Shown here in pieces: positions 45,778 through 57,296 of a stretch of 64,000 nt of DNA (the first letter of the stretch is position 1; each line of letters opens with the position of its first letter). The notes beneath the pieces are model-generated. The model ran no database searches and was not told where the DNA came from. It was given only the letters and a program-made list of their open reading frames with translations. Location: NCBI GenBank assembly GCA_900239685.1, contig OENT01000273.1, positions 1-64,000 on the forward strand. The letters run 5' to 3'. Source of the DNA: Rotaria macrura (Eukaryota; Rotifera; Eurotatoria; Philodinida; Philodinidae). A program made the translations under genes and the position numbers.

Positions 45778-46224
45778 GCTTTTCAAAATATTGGTAATTT
45801 CAGTAAGTTTAGACTTACAGAAACGACATCATTTTTGAATTACCAAATAATAACTACAAAACAGAAGTGTTTGCAATTTAAGAATATATCGAAATTTCGA
45901 TTGTTGAAAGTATGAATACTGTTGAACTTCACCCACACTGGCAAGGCATATTGCAGCTTTGTTTCAGGAAGCCTTGCTATTGTTATGTAGAAATAAAGCT
46001 AATATCAGAGAGATCTTCCTCAGTAGTTTGTTACCTAAAAATTCTTCTTTGTTTCCGCATAATCTATGCATCGCAGACTTTATCACCGGCAGAGTTAGCA
46101 TCAGATTTTTGTCAGAGGACACAACGATGAGAAGTTTGTCAAACAACGTGAAAGTTGAACAAATGAAAGAACAATATGTAAATCTGAATCGAAGATATAT
46201 TTTGATAGAGCGATAAAGCAGTCT
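45778..46224. other. Intergenic, no gene recognised
   Basis: Overlapping short frames on both strands between 45910 and 46220, none with family resemblance. Confidence 0.4.
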
Positions 46225-46383
46225 ACATTCTAAAAAGAAACGATTTTCTACTAAACTCCCGAAAAAAGTTCCGGAGATTTCGAGAAGCTTCATCTGACCT
46301 CCAAAAGCGTAAAAAACGAGTCTTTAGAAGTACGAAACCTAAAAAGGTTCTTACCGTATATCCAGAATAAGAACCATCTCCTG

Positions 46384-46631
46384 CCCAGGTCGAACGATAC
46401 GCCCCGTATATCGGACGCAGAATTATGGACCGTATCATCATTAAGATAGGCCGTTTTAGGGTCGTACACTGTGACCATACGATCCACTATACGGTACCGT
46501 TAGGGGCACAGCAATACTAGGCCGTGTTGCCACGGTACACGGCAGTAAAGCGGCCTATTTTAATGATGGTACGGCCCGTAATTCTGCGTCCGATGTACGA
46601 GGCGGATATGAACCGTATCGTTCGACCTGGG
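46384..46631. mobile_element. TIR element, 248 bp (CCCAGGTCGAACG ends), nested
   Basis: The ends are a perfect 18-base inverted repeat, CCCAGGTCGAACGATACG. Comparison with the uninterrupted arm at 8179-8581 shows where it inserted (after ATCTCCT). Flanking dinucleotides are TG and TA, compatible with a TA target with one change. A distant relative with TA on both sides is at 60642-60942. Confidence 0.85.
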
Positions 46632-46853
46632 TAGGAAACCTTTTCTAAGTTGCGTACAGTAGAAAAGGTTCCGTATTTTTCAACGAAACCTTTTTCTACT
46701 GTATGCAACTTAAAAAAGCTTTCGTAGGAGATGGTTCTTATCCTGGATACACGGCAAGAACCTGTTTAGGTTTTGTACTTTTAAATACTCGTTTTTAAGC
46801 TTTGGTAGGCCAGAGGAAGCTTTTTAAAATCTCTGGAGCGTTGTTTTTTATGT

Positions 46854-46870
46854 GGGGGGGGGGGGGGGGG
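46854..46870. repeat. Run of 17 G
   Basis: Homopolymer inside the right arm of the 46225-46898 element. The related copy at 8179-8581 has only GTGGG here, so the run is an expansion or an assembly uncertainty. Confidence 0.8.
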
Positions 46871-46898
46871 TCAGTAGAAAACCGTTTTTTTAGAGTGT

Positions 46899-48430
46899 GG
46901 TTACATATATTTCTTCTGGTTTTTCTACAGTCAAGAAATGCAGCCGTTTTCTCTCATATTATGGTATGATCTACAGAACTGACATTTTGTGTGGTAATCG
47001 AGCATGCAAAGATAAACAACACAGAAAGAAATCTATTTATGTCATGTTGGAGAAACAGAAGGTATTCCCCGAATGCCGTTAAAATGTTAATGGTTCTTAG
47101 AAGTCGTAACTCACTCAAATGCAGACAGGGGTGTAAAGAAAAGGGACGTACAAAAATAAAGAATAAAAACAAAGGGACGTACAGACAAGGGGTGAAAAAA
47201 AACAGAAGGAAAATAAACTAAAGTGATGTTTAAAAAAGGGATTTTTCAAAATACATGGACTTTCAACGCATATAAAAAGTATGGCACAAAAGCATCTATT
47301 CAAAAAGTGTCGACTATTTTTACTTAAAAATGATTATAGAAATAGATGCAACGATACTAGACTGGTTAGAATTGTACAATTAAAAATTGACTATCATTTA
47401 GAATAACTCCAACAGTCGGGTAAGTCAAATGCGCAGAAAAATTACGAATACATAATTAAATGGTATGTATACATATAGGAATTAGTATAGTATACAATTT
47501 TTTATAGTTTCTGAGAAAAATGATGAACCGAACAGAATCTTAGATAAAGAGACGTTTCGATTTCGAATGTCGAGAATCGACAGAAATCAGTAAATATGTT
47601 TTTAAAATGGCATTGTCGCAGTATCGAGAACGATCGTATTTTCGACAATTTCTGAGGATGTGAGTGTGTGCAAGTAGGAATGGATGTCGCCCAGGAGGAA
47701 CTACGTCCAATTTTGTTTAATAAATACGCCTTCATATTTTCAACGTTTTATATAATTGACATTTATTCTAACAATTCTTAGTAAGTCGATATGCCGATAA
47801 GTTAGACTCAAATCTATAGGAAATCAAATAATCAATTTATTTTGATTGACATTCAATTCTAATCGATGAAAAATCAGATTTTGTTTTACCCGTTTGTTTT
47901 ATGTGGTAATCACATCAATTCGTTTTCAACATAATTCTTAAATATGATCTTTTCACAAGTAGTGATTTCTATTTTCATATTATGAACTAATCATTCTTTC
48001 CAATTTTGGATACGAATTTGGTGGTGAGTACCGATTCCGTTTCGATGGCATATTCATTCGTATGCCCACTTTTCTAAAGAAAATAACCCAATAACAAAAC
48101 TACACGGCCGTTCTTCACAACAAATGCTTGAAAACACGAAAGCAATTGTCGGATTAAGTTCGTACTTTGTCGTTGAGGGTCATAGTCTATCAAAACTTTT
48201 CCACCTGAGTAACGCATATCTCGTGGTAAAGTAGCACCCAGAAAAGCACTTACTCACCTACCATTCCAACCACATGTCCTCCACACGTATTTTAGAGCTA
48301 GCATTTTCTGTTTTACCTACCGACATAGGGAAAACACTTTGTAAAAATGACTTTATTAATCTGTAGTTTAACTCTGAATTTTAGATTATCGAATCAGTTA
48401 TCTAGCATTTATTTTAAACCTGCTGTAAGA
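46899..48430. other. Intergenic, no gene recognised
   Basis: Short frames only. The last 85 bases before 48431 are open in the frame of the claudin-like gene but are more likely 5' UTR. Confidence 0.4.
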
Positions 48431-49081
48431 ATGGTCGCCTTTACGAGTGTTTCTGTGCGAATATTCTATGTAATGTGTGCTGCTTTATCGCTACTGGCCA
48501 CTTTGTTGATTATAATTGGTGTTGCAACACCAAAGTGGTTAGTAAGTTCATTGAATACAATCGCAAATGATGGGACAACTTCTTCAACAAGCGCATATCT
48601 TGGATTCTTCAAATTTTGTTACGATGGCAATGATGGTACTTGTTTCAATCTGTCAACTCCTATTGCAGCTCCTGCTGCTTTACTTATTATTGGAATTATC
48701 TTAGAAGCATTCAGCAGTCTCATCTGTTTGGTTTTATCAGTGATCAAATTCTCAACAAAGTGGATTGCATCCTTGCCTGCTTTAATACTCTTTGTTGCTT
48801 CTATCTTCATTATCAGTGGTTATTCGATCTCCTGGTATTATTTCATTTCGAATATACAGTCAACACTGGCAAGCACTCTCACTCAAAATAATGTACCTAT
48901 TACACTCAGCCAAATAGAATCGCTGTTCAAAAATATTCAGGCAGGATACTCATAAAATTTGGTAGTGGCCGGACACTTTTTTACTTATTTAGTGCTGGCT
49001 ATCACAGCTTATGCAGCAGGAACTGCAAGAAATGATACAGGTGATAGAAGTGATAAATATGCCTCTAATGAACAATCATGA
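48431..49081 (+). pseudogene. Claudin/PMP22-like tetraspan protein with in-frame stop
   Basis: From ATG at 48431 the frame runs 174 codons to TAA at 48953-48955, then continues in the same frame for 41 more codons to TGA at 49079-49081. An upstream ATG (48347) would add 28 unlikely residues. Helix 1 is at residues 11-33 and helix 2 at about 78-104. Helix 3 is at about 112-135. The fourth helix (VAGHFFTYLVLAITAYAAG) is encoded entirely after the TAA. The first extracellular loop has the Trp...Cys...Cys arrangement of the claudin superfamily (PKWL, GFFKFCYDG, GTCFN). Claudin-type proteins form or regulate paracellular junctions and need four helices. So this is a recently disabled copy, a read-through gene, or a sequencing error. 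No intron with GT/AG and reasonable length removes the stop. Confidence 0.7.
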
Positions 49082-50715
49082 ACGTTCGCACTTTTCATAC
49101 CATATTTCATTCATTAAATAAATTTAATTAAGAAAGCCAAAGATAACAGAAGATGGGAGCGTGAAAATGATTTATAGGAATGATCATGATATCAATATTT
49201 CATCTCAGCAAAATATATGTATGCTCTTTGGATAGGGGTGTGGATTATGAGTATGAAGCTTACATTTGTGTGTAGATGAGACTGAGAATGCCTGTCTTAC
49301 ATTGCATGATTCTCTACACTTTGTTGAAAAGAGTTCCGACTTGTTTGGCATTTAATTATGTCGGATGCAATTTTCTAATTCTCTTTTATGCATAAAAGCT
49401 TTTGGATATATTTTTTATTTTAATGAAGAACTGTAACAGTACACTGAACGCTAAAGTTAGGCACTGTACAGAACATATTTTCAAACCCTTTAAAGTTTCT
49501 TAGGGCGTTTAAAACCAACGGTGATACAGTATGATGACTTCAGTTTCTTATTGTACGAATCGACAAAACTGACTAAGCACTTCGGGATGTCGTCTATCCT
49601 TTTTCGGCTACATAGATCATGTTCTATTCAGAATATATTAAAAGATAATGCGGATGTGAATACTACAGATGAGAAGACGCACATCTTATACTTCCATATC
49701 AATTAAAAAATTGGTGAAATTGAAAAAATACTCAAGTCTTAACAAATGTTACACGAAAACCAAACTATGATTTGTGCACATTCGTTTTCATCGGTCATAG
49801 ATCGTAGTTTTTGATTACAATGATTTACCTATAGAATATTTTATACTTATAAACAATGTTTTTACGAATTTTAAAGATCAAACTGATCAAGGTTAAATTG
49901 TTATTACTTTTAAAAACTACGAACATTTACAATTACCTTGGTTTTATTTGTTAAAGATAACTATATACTTACCTTGATATTTAATCGTAGAACGTTTATT
50001 TCATAAGTAAAAAACCAACATAATCATGGATGTCTTTGTGACATTGATTTCGAACTCAGTTTCTTTTATTATTCTTTCCTCGAATTTTCGAAATTGATAC
50101 ACAAGCGTTAAGATTTCTCTTAAAAGTTGCTTATACGTAGTCAAAAGTGTAATATAGATCGAATTGTGAAATTTAAGAATTTTTACACATCTGATAAAAT
50201 ACAAAATTGTGTTTGGTTGAATGGAAAAGTAATATTACACTCAAAATAGAATCCCCTGGAGTCAAATTCAGACGAATGAAGAGTCGAGAATTTCACATGA
50301 ATACGAAGTAAACGTATACAATTATTGTCTTAAAAAATCTTATTTGTACACAAAGTAAATCGATTTAGATTTCTTTTTTTATTTTACATTGGCACATACA
50401 AATATTCTTTTTCGTCCATATTCCTTCTTGACTAACTGAAAGAAAAAGAGAAATTGAATGTAAACATTCTTTTTCATTCCTATTCTACAACTATGTTCTG
50501 TAAAGGTAGGTAATAAAGTTATGACGTCATGTCCAAAATGTGAATGACACATTTTCCTGTTCGTTTTTTATTCGAACTGCGATCGAAAACTATCAAAAAA
50601 AAACACATGCATACACACATTTATGAAAAAGAAAAAAATTTCAAGTACTTCTTTATATACGTGACAATAGACGTATTCATGTTTATGTGATATTATACGA
50701 AGAAAAAAACAACAC
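49082..50715. other. Intergenic, no gene recognised
   Basis: AT-rich; short frames only. It contains the 5' flank of the ART-TPR gene; its last 150 bases are A-rich with a run of ATAC/TATAC words. Confidence 0.4.
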
Positions 50716-53308
50716 ATGACTACTGTACGAACAATCCAGGATGTTGAAAATCTTGAAACCCATTGTTTAATTTGGCTTGGCGATTCTATGAAGAATGAAG
50801 TTCAACAACAACTTCGAGCAATAATTAATTATTTAGTGATATTTGAAGATGAACAACAATGCTTGCAATATATTTCTTCATTAGACAAGAATGGTCGAAT
50901 TATTTTAATTGTTAAAGGAAAATTTGTCCAACATCTCATATCTCAAATGATAAATCTTCAACAGATTATTTCAATTTACATTTATTCAAATGATAAAAAT
51001 GTACCAGAACAATGGACGAAACATCTAAACAAGGTAAATTATTGCTAATGTTCATAAATCATCTTCGTAAGAGAGTAATCGTTCATGAATGCACTAGGTT
51101 TAAAACATTGTGTCTATCGTAGTGTAACCTTTTACTTTTATCTGATACTATCTTGTTAAGAATCGTTCAATGAGAGAAGCTTTTTTTAACAGTAAACATA
51201 TAAATCATATAGATTCTAATGATGAAAAAAATTCCATTCTTTTGCTTATTGTTATTGATTTGCGAGTTTTGACAGGAAGTAGTTGTACGCAAGAATAGTA
51301 ATTCATAAATGTATCAACTCGTATAATGATCTATCTTGTTTCGACATTACTACACTTGCATTGAAATTTATTTCCATGAAAGATTTCAAATCTAAATCGA
51401 TAATTAACATGCCTATAGTTAATATCCGAGATTATTATGCTATATTGGAAACGAAAAATATGACTCAAATCGAATAGCTACATCCATAGTAATAAACTTT
51501 AAATATTTTGAAGAATTTTCTTTACTCACTCATGGAATTGTTTTGTTCAATGTATATTTACCTGATCAAAAATGATTGTGTTCAGTATATCGTCTCCGTG
51601 TCATTGACGACAAAAAAGAAACATTATTTTCTGATGTATCTAGATAAAGGGAATGACGACTCGACGAAATGAACTTATACAACGAATTCAAACCGATTAT
51701 AATCAACGACAATTTTATAATCTTGATGAAACATTATCAATGACATTTTTTAATTCGAAAAACATCGATGAGAATCTTAAATTAATTGATTTCAATGATG
51801 AATTTATTCATGCACAACTGCTAATCGATTGTTTGATTAGTATGCAATCATCGTTCAAGGATAAAAATGAATTCATTTCTTTATGTAAACAACAATATAA
51901 GAACAATACTCATGAATTAACTATTGTAGAAGAATTCATTAAAGATTATACATCTGACGCAGCATTATGGTGGTATAGTAGACATTCATTTCTTTATCGA
52001 TTACTAAATAAAGCATTTCGTATACAAAATATTGATTTATTATTACTTCTTCGTTTTTTTATTCGTGACATAAAAGATCAATTGAAAAAGAATAAATCAT
52101 TATCGTCCATTCGTGCCTATCGAGTTCAATTAATGTCTAAAGAAGATATTGAATTATTAATGAAATTTTCCGGTGAATTCATATCTATGAATTCATATCT
52201 GTTAACTAGTTCTAATTATGAACAAATTCGATCGTTTCTTTCTTTACTAACATCATCAGATGATAATATGGAAAAAGTATGTTTTCAAATCGATGCCAAT
52301 CCTCAATGGAATGATATGAAAACATTTAGTAATATAACATCATTTAGTTATTTTCGTAGTAAAGATGAAGTTCTATTTATGATTGGCTCAATCTTTCGAA
52401 TTATTCGAATCGATCATGACATAAATGGCATATGGAATATTCATTTAAATTTATGTTCGAATAATGAATATCATCTACAATCATATATACAAGAAAAAAA
52501 GAATGAATTAGACATTGTCGATACAGATATTTTATCTTTCGGCTTTGTACTTGAACATATGGGTAAATTCGACGATGCAGAAAATTATTATCTTCGTATA
52601 CTCAATGAATTACCTAAAGATCATGAAAATATAAATCGATGTTATCATGCATTAGGTGAAATAGCTCAAAAGAAACATGATTATGAATCAAGTTTGACAT
52701 GGTACAAGAAATCATTGGAAAACGATGTAGGTACAACGAAATTAGATGATCCAAATATTGCTATTGGTTATAATAGTATGGCTGTTGTTTATACGAAAAA
52801 AGGTGATTATAAACTTGCATTGGAATCCTATCAAAAGGCATTGAATATTTGGGACAATTTTTCTGACAAAAACTATTCCGAACTAGCCATGTGTTACAAT
52901 AATATGGGTATTGTCTATCAACAACAACGAATGTATACTGATGCATTAGAATATTACCATAAAGCATGGAATGTTCGTCAACAATATCTTTCGACTGAGC
53001 ATTCAAGTTTAGGTCAATCACATGCTTGTATTGGAAATGTACATTATCATCTACGTCATTATGACATGGCATTAGAACATTATCAGTTATCACTTGAAAT
53101 CTTCGAAAAATCTTTATTTTCTCATCATCTCGATATTGCAATCGTACTACGAAACATTGGTTTTGTCTATCAAGCCAAGAATAATTTTCGACAAGCATTA
53201 CTTTATATGAATAAATCAATAAATATCCATCGTCATCTATATTCTTCGACGCATGATGATGTTATTCATATGGAGAAAATTATTCGTCATATTTCATCAA
53301 AAATTTAA
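50716..53308 (+). CDS. ADP-ribosyltransferase-like protein with TPR repeats
   Basis: Two exons: 50716-51033 and 51644-53308 with a 610-bp intron (donor AAG/GTAAAT, acceptor GATGTATCTAG), giving 660 residues. The second exon alone has a later ATG, but the family continues through the junction (NK-IKG), so both exons belong together. Residues 1-109: N-terminal domain (LIWLGDS, FEDEQQCLQYI). Residues 160-385: ART fold with WWYSR-SFLYRLLNKAFR, the NAD-binding Arg in RAYR (266), FISMNSYLLTSS (286-297) where the family has Ser-Thr-Ser, and SKDEVLFM (345-352). The catalytic Glu (348) is kept, but the first acid of E-x-E is Lys. Residues 403-655: six or so kinesin-light-chain-like TPRs (MAVVYTKKGDYKLALESYQK). 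It probably modifies or senses proteins recruited by the TPRs; the altered motifs make activity uncertain. Confidence 0.82.
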
Positions 53309-54131
53309 TATAACTATGTATGATTCATCAATAGAATCATTTCATGGAATTCATGTTAGCTTGAGTTTTTGTTTATTTTTTTACGAGCAAATTTTAAACA
53401 CTATCTTTTATCTTTTAACAAGATTCGTGTCAAACATAAAACATACTAAATCTAGAAAGATGATTTTTCAAATCGAATAATTAATAATAGTACAATATAA
53501 TATGAATCATTTGTTTCAATTTGAAGTGATCGTAGAAAACCAGATTTTTAAATCACTGTAACGTCAGTCAACAACATGTAGTCTAAGACGTATTATGTTT
53601 AAAATGTAATTAACAATGATCTATTACAAATGAACTGCGTTTTTATGAACTCGACTATAGTACATAAGCAAGTTCAATTCTTCTGTGAAATTTTTAGTCT
53701 CTCTACCATCTTTTGTCAAATTTAAATTGATTTAAAAATTCCTCGATTATAAGAAGATTTTTGATGGTTGTCTCTATTGACATAATACAAGGCAATGCAA
53801 CAACAAAAAACAGAAGAAATCTATTCTTATCAGTTAACAAAAAAAGAAAATATCAGATATTGTTTTGTAATGACTAGTAAGGTGATGTCACATCGTTAAT
53901 CTATGTGTAATTGTTTTTAAGAATTTCATACTTTTTTCGAGTATTTGTTTTTGTTTTTCGTTTGTTTTCATGAAAATTTCATCATTTGAATGACTTCAGC
54001 AAATATTTATTATAGAAAATAATGACGCACGTAAAATGTTGGTAGACATCTATTATTAGATAAAAATCAAAGCATCAATTGATGCTTTGTCTAGAAATCG
54101 TATCAACCTTTTTATTTCTAACGTAAAATTA
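53309..54131. terminator. Convergent 3' region between the two ART genes
   Basis: Both flanking genes end here tail to tail. AT-rich with several AATAAA-like words on each strand (for example the TTTATT words near 54110); it should hold both polyadenylation sites. No gene is present. Confidence 0.35.
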
Positions 54132-55631
54132 TCAATGTAAAAAACTGCTAACACGCATTAAAAACGATTCCTTTGGTTTAGCTGCTTCTCGAAGTTTTGA
54201 TTTACCGTTCGTTGTTAATTTACAATCGAATATCCAGAATTTCTTTAATTTGGTATTGTATTTTAACATATTGATTATTATAGGTACACTTCTGTCACTG
54301 ATTAGTGGATTCGATTGAATAAATAATTCTTCAAGATGATTATTACGTTGTGTTAGTGTTTTAGCTAATAATTCAACTCCTCGATCACTAATTTTATTCA
54401 TTGATAAATTCAATATTCGTAATATTTTATTCGTTTTTAACATTTCAGCTAAATATTCAGCACCGGCATCTGCAATACCATTTGATATGAGACTTAATTC
54501 TTTTATATTACATTGGTTCATGGAAAGACTTTTAGACAATAATCGAACTCCATCATCACATATATAATTGGAATCAAGATGTAAAGTGTTTAATCTTATA
54601 CTATCACATAGTGCTGATGCTAAGAATGAAATGCCTGCAGACGTTATTTGATTATTCTTTAAATTAAGTAAAATACATTCTTTATTAACGATAGCATGCT
54701 CAATAATAATGGGTATATCTTTATCAACTAATTGTAGATCATTCAACATAATCCATGCATTATGTTGATATTTTTCAATGTTTTTTTCAAGTTGTAAATT
54801 TTGATAGGAAGTACAACAAGGCGATGGTACGATTGTATCTTGTTTTTCAGGTTGAGAAATTTTATCTATCATAATCGATTCTCTTGGTAAAAGTAGTAAC
54901 TTTGGTACAACGACTGGTTCCATAAGGGGAAATTTAGGATCGACTTCTTCAATTTGAATAATATGAAGATCATTTCCTGAGTCTAAGCATCCAACAACTT
55001 TAAATTGTGTTGCTGGTGTTAATAATATTTCATTTTCAGTGTCGAAATATGAATGTTGACGAATATCTTTACCACTTTTACATTTGATATTAAACATTGT
55101 TCTATTACCTGTCTTACCGAGATATAAAGTTGATTGTAAAACATTAAGCGATTTTGTACATGAGCTGAAACCCCACCAGACAAAAGTTTTATCTTTCGGA
55201 TATTGTTTAGCTAAATCACTTTTTATACCTCGATATATAATTAAATTTTGAGATGGAAGACGAACTAGAGCTGTAAGTAGAAGTTTTAAATATGAAAACC
55301 ATGGTCTTAATTCATCTCGATTTTCAGTTCGTAATGTTGCATTTAAAATAAAATAAAGACATGAATCTCGAGGCATCCATTCCATAGTATAGAGACAAAT
55401 CGAAGCAGATTCATCACATGATAGACCATCGGCAGGTGATTGAGAACGTTCTTTGGCTACCCAGACTTTTTTATGAATACCAGGCAACAGATCAACCAGA
55501 GGATTGACAGCTTCTTCAAGAGAAACTAATGGTACATTGGCATATCCTTCGATTGGCAAGAACATTTTTTGTTGTTCCTGGTCGATATCCAAGAATCGAG
55601 CATTATTCTTATAAATTTGATTATCATTCAT
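54132..55631 (-). CDS. ADP-ribosyltransferase with leucine-rich repeats
   Basis: Single frame of 499 codons from ATG at 55631. ART enzymes move ADP-ribose from NAD+ to protein side chains. Residues 80-215 are a complete R-S-E ART core: LIIYRG with Arg134, FVWWGFSSCT (150-159), and ENE at 199-201 for E-x-E, with TMFNIKCKSGKDI between. All three motifs are intact, and the E-x-E form is typical of arginine-directed enzymes. Residues 230-290 are a linker. Residues 316-470 hold five or six ribonuclease-inhibitor-type leucine-rich repeats (LNTLHLDSNYICDDGVRLL; LRILNLSMNKISDRGVELL), which usually bind partner proteins. No signal peptide is visible, so a cytosolic role is likely. An acceptor-like TTTAG precedes the ATG, so a short upstream 5' exon is possible. 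Confidence 0.85.
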   Translation of the reverse strand: MNDNQIYKNNARFLDIDQEQQKMFLPIEGYANVPLVSLEEAVNPLVDLLPGIHKKVWVAKERSQSPADGLSCDESASICLYTMEWMPRDSCLYFILNATLRTENRDELRPWFSYLKLLLTALVRLPSQNLIIYRGIKSDLAKQYPKDKTFVWWGFSSCTKSLNVLQSTLYLGKTGNRTMFNIKCKSGKDIRQHSYFDTENEILLTPATQFKVVGCLDSGNDLHIIQIEEVDPKFPLMEPVVVPKLLLLPRESIMIDKISQPEKQDTIVPSPCCTSYQNLQLEKNIEKYQHNAWIMLNDLQLVDKDIPIIIEHAIVNKECILLNLKNNQITSAGISFLASALCDSIRLNTLHLDSNYICDDGVRLLSKSLSMNQCNIKELSLISNGIADAGAEYLAEMLKTNKILRILNLSMNKISDRGVELLAKTLTQRNNHLEELFIQSNPLISDRSVPIIINMLKYNTKLKKFWIFDCKLTTNGKSKLREAAKPKESFLMRVSSFLH

Positions 55632-56281
55632 AGCTAAACGTATTTTCCTTATGATGAATTTTGTTCGGATTATATTGAAATAAATGTTTTCTTTTTGTCA
55701 GTTAACAGTAACGTTTTGTTTCTCTTATCATACAACGGAAAGAATACGTTTTTAATATCTTCATCGTTATCTCATCAGTTGACGTGTACTATCAGCAAAA
55801 AAACGACTGGAAAGAACGTTTATTAACTGATAAAATGACCAAGTCCATTTTCATCGAATGAATTCGCTGTTGCAAAAGAGTCTACTTCAAATAGAATGCA
55901 GTCTACTTGAGTTCTTTTTGAAATATGAATCCGATTATACTTGATAATAGTCTAATGGAAACTATTCGAAATTTTGACAAGTGCATTTTTCTATACTAAT
56001 CACTTATTTTGGTTGACAAATAGTTTCAATGTTCCTATCGAATAAATGCCTGTTAACAACTAGAAGAAAAATACATCTATCAGTAATAAAGGTTTACGCT
56101 ATGTTAATGATTTTACAAGTCATCAAGAAAAACACTGAAATAGAAAATACAAATTTTTATCTGCCGATTAAAAAAATATAGAAAGTACTACCCGTATTCT
56201 TACAATAAGTCTTCTATCAATTGTTTTATTTTATAGAAATATTCCATCAATAAATGAATTGTGATATTTTACATTTTCCAT
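55632..56281. promoter_or_regulatory. 5' flank of the ART-LRR gene
   Basis: AT-rich, no frame of note. The promoter of the minus-strand ART-LRR gene should lie in the first few hundred bases. No motif was recognised. Confidence 0.3.
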
Positions 56282-56595
56282 TGGAAGCATTGCTCGAGAG
56301 TTTATCGTTTCAGGAGATCCACTTCAAGTATCAAAAACGATTGAAAAAGTTGCTTATTCGAATGCAGAAGTTCGCATCTGTATTGTTGTAGGTGTTTTTT
56401 TTTAATTATTTATGAATAAATAACGAACAAAATTCTTCTTCAAATGTTTGTGACGATCCGAAAGACACGGCTGTCCGCAATGCAGAGAAAGTGGCACTCG
56501 ATCCAGATTTAATTAACGAAAATGAAGAAAAGTTTGAGAAGAATGTATCAAGATTATCATGTAATCATTCTTCTGTTGCTCCTTTTCTTGTGTAA
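56282..56595 (+). pseudogene. Two unexplained coding-like fragments
   Basis: Two plus-strand frames look protein-like. One (about 56284-56392) reads SIAREFIVSGDPLQVSKTI and onward to ICIVVGVFF then a stop. The other (56446-56595) begins VCDDPKDTAVRNAEKVALDP, continues with an acidic helix, and ends at TAA. Base composition is higher in G+C than the flanks. Neither has a start codon, and I see no clean intron joining them. They may be exons of a decayed gene or of an undetected small gene. I do not recognise the family. Confidence 0.3.
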
Positions 56596-57296
56596 ATTAT
56601 CTGTATTATATATTATCATTTCTAGCGAGGATCACCCCGACTAAGGAGAAGAGTCGGGAATGTAACTCACCAACGGTTGTCTATTGTTTTGAAAATTCGA
56701 AGAGGCTAAAAACTCGATAGAAATTCTAAAAAGTTTTATCTCATTGTCCAAAAGCAACAGAACAAATAATGCTAAACTCATCGAATTTCTTCCAGAACGA
56801 TTGCTAATTATACTCAAAAATCTAGTTTCTTGTAGAATTTATTATAAAAATTTTTCAAATTTGGCGGAAAGTTAAATATGTTCTCAATTGTCGGTGGAGG
56901 GCAGATTCCTCCCGTCTCTTCCCCAGTGCATTATCTTGAAACAAAAATTTTTTTGCATCGACTCCCATCCCTTCCTCGTCCCAAATTGAAAAGATAGAAG
57001 CAATCCTTGTGAGACAAGTAGTTCCATCACTTTTCTGTCAAATAAAAAAAATTCTCTTTCTTTCTATCAATGGAGAACGTAAAATCACTAATCGACAATG
57101 ATACTTTCGTTTTCATTTTCAACATCATCATCGTTCAGATCGAAATTTGATTGGTCGAAAAGATTCGGTTTTTTTTTGCTAGTTCTCTTTCGCCTCATAT
57201 TTCTTGTCTTCTTTCATCTCACAAGTTCATTCCATTTTCCACACTTGGGCGTGATCTATTGCTCTTTACCTATATTACAAAAGAGAGGAAAAGAAT
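56596..57296. promoter_or_regulatory. 5' flank of the first T-box gene
   Basis: Pyrimidine-rich on the plus strand from 57040 onward. No coding exon can be supported before the ATG at 57297. Promoter position unknown. Confidence 0.3.

Larger units (their letters stand above)
46225..46898. mobile_element. Foldback element related to 8179-8581, with nested insert
   Basis: The left end ACATTCTAAAAAGAAACG pairs with the complement of the right end, ACACTCTAAAAAAACGG. Internal words AAAAAGGTTCTTACCG and GATAAGAACCATCTCCT match the foldback element at 8179-8581. A second TIR element (46384-46631) splits the left arm. A run of 17 G lies in the right arm. Without the insert the length would be about 426 bp, near the 403 bp of the other copy. 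Confidence 0.75.
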
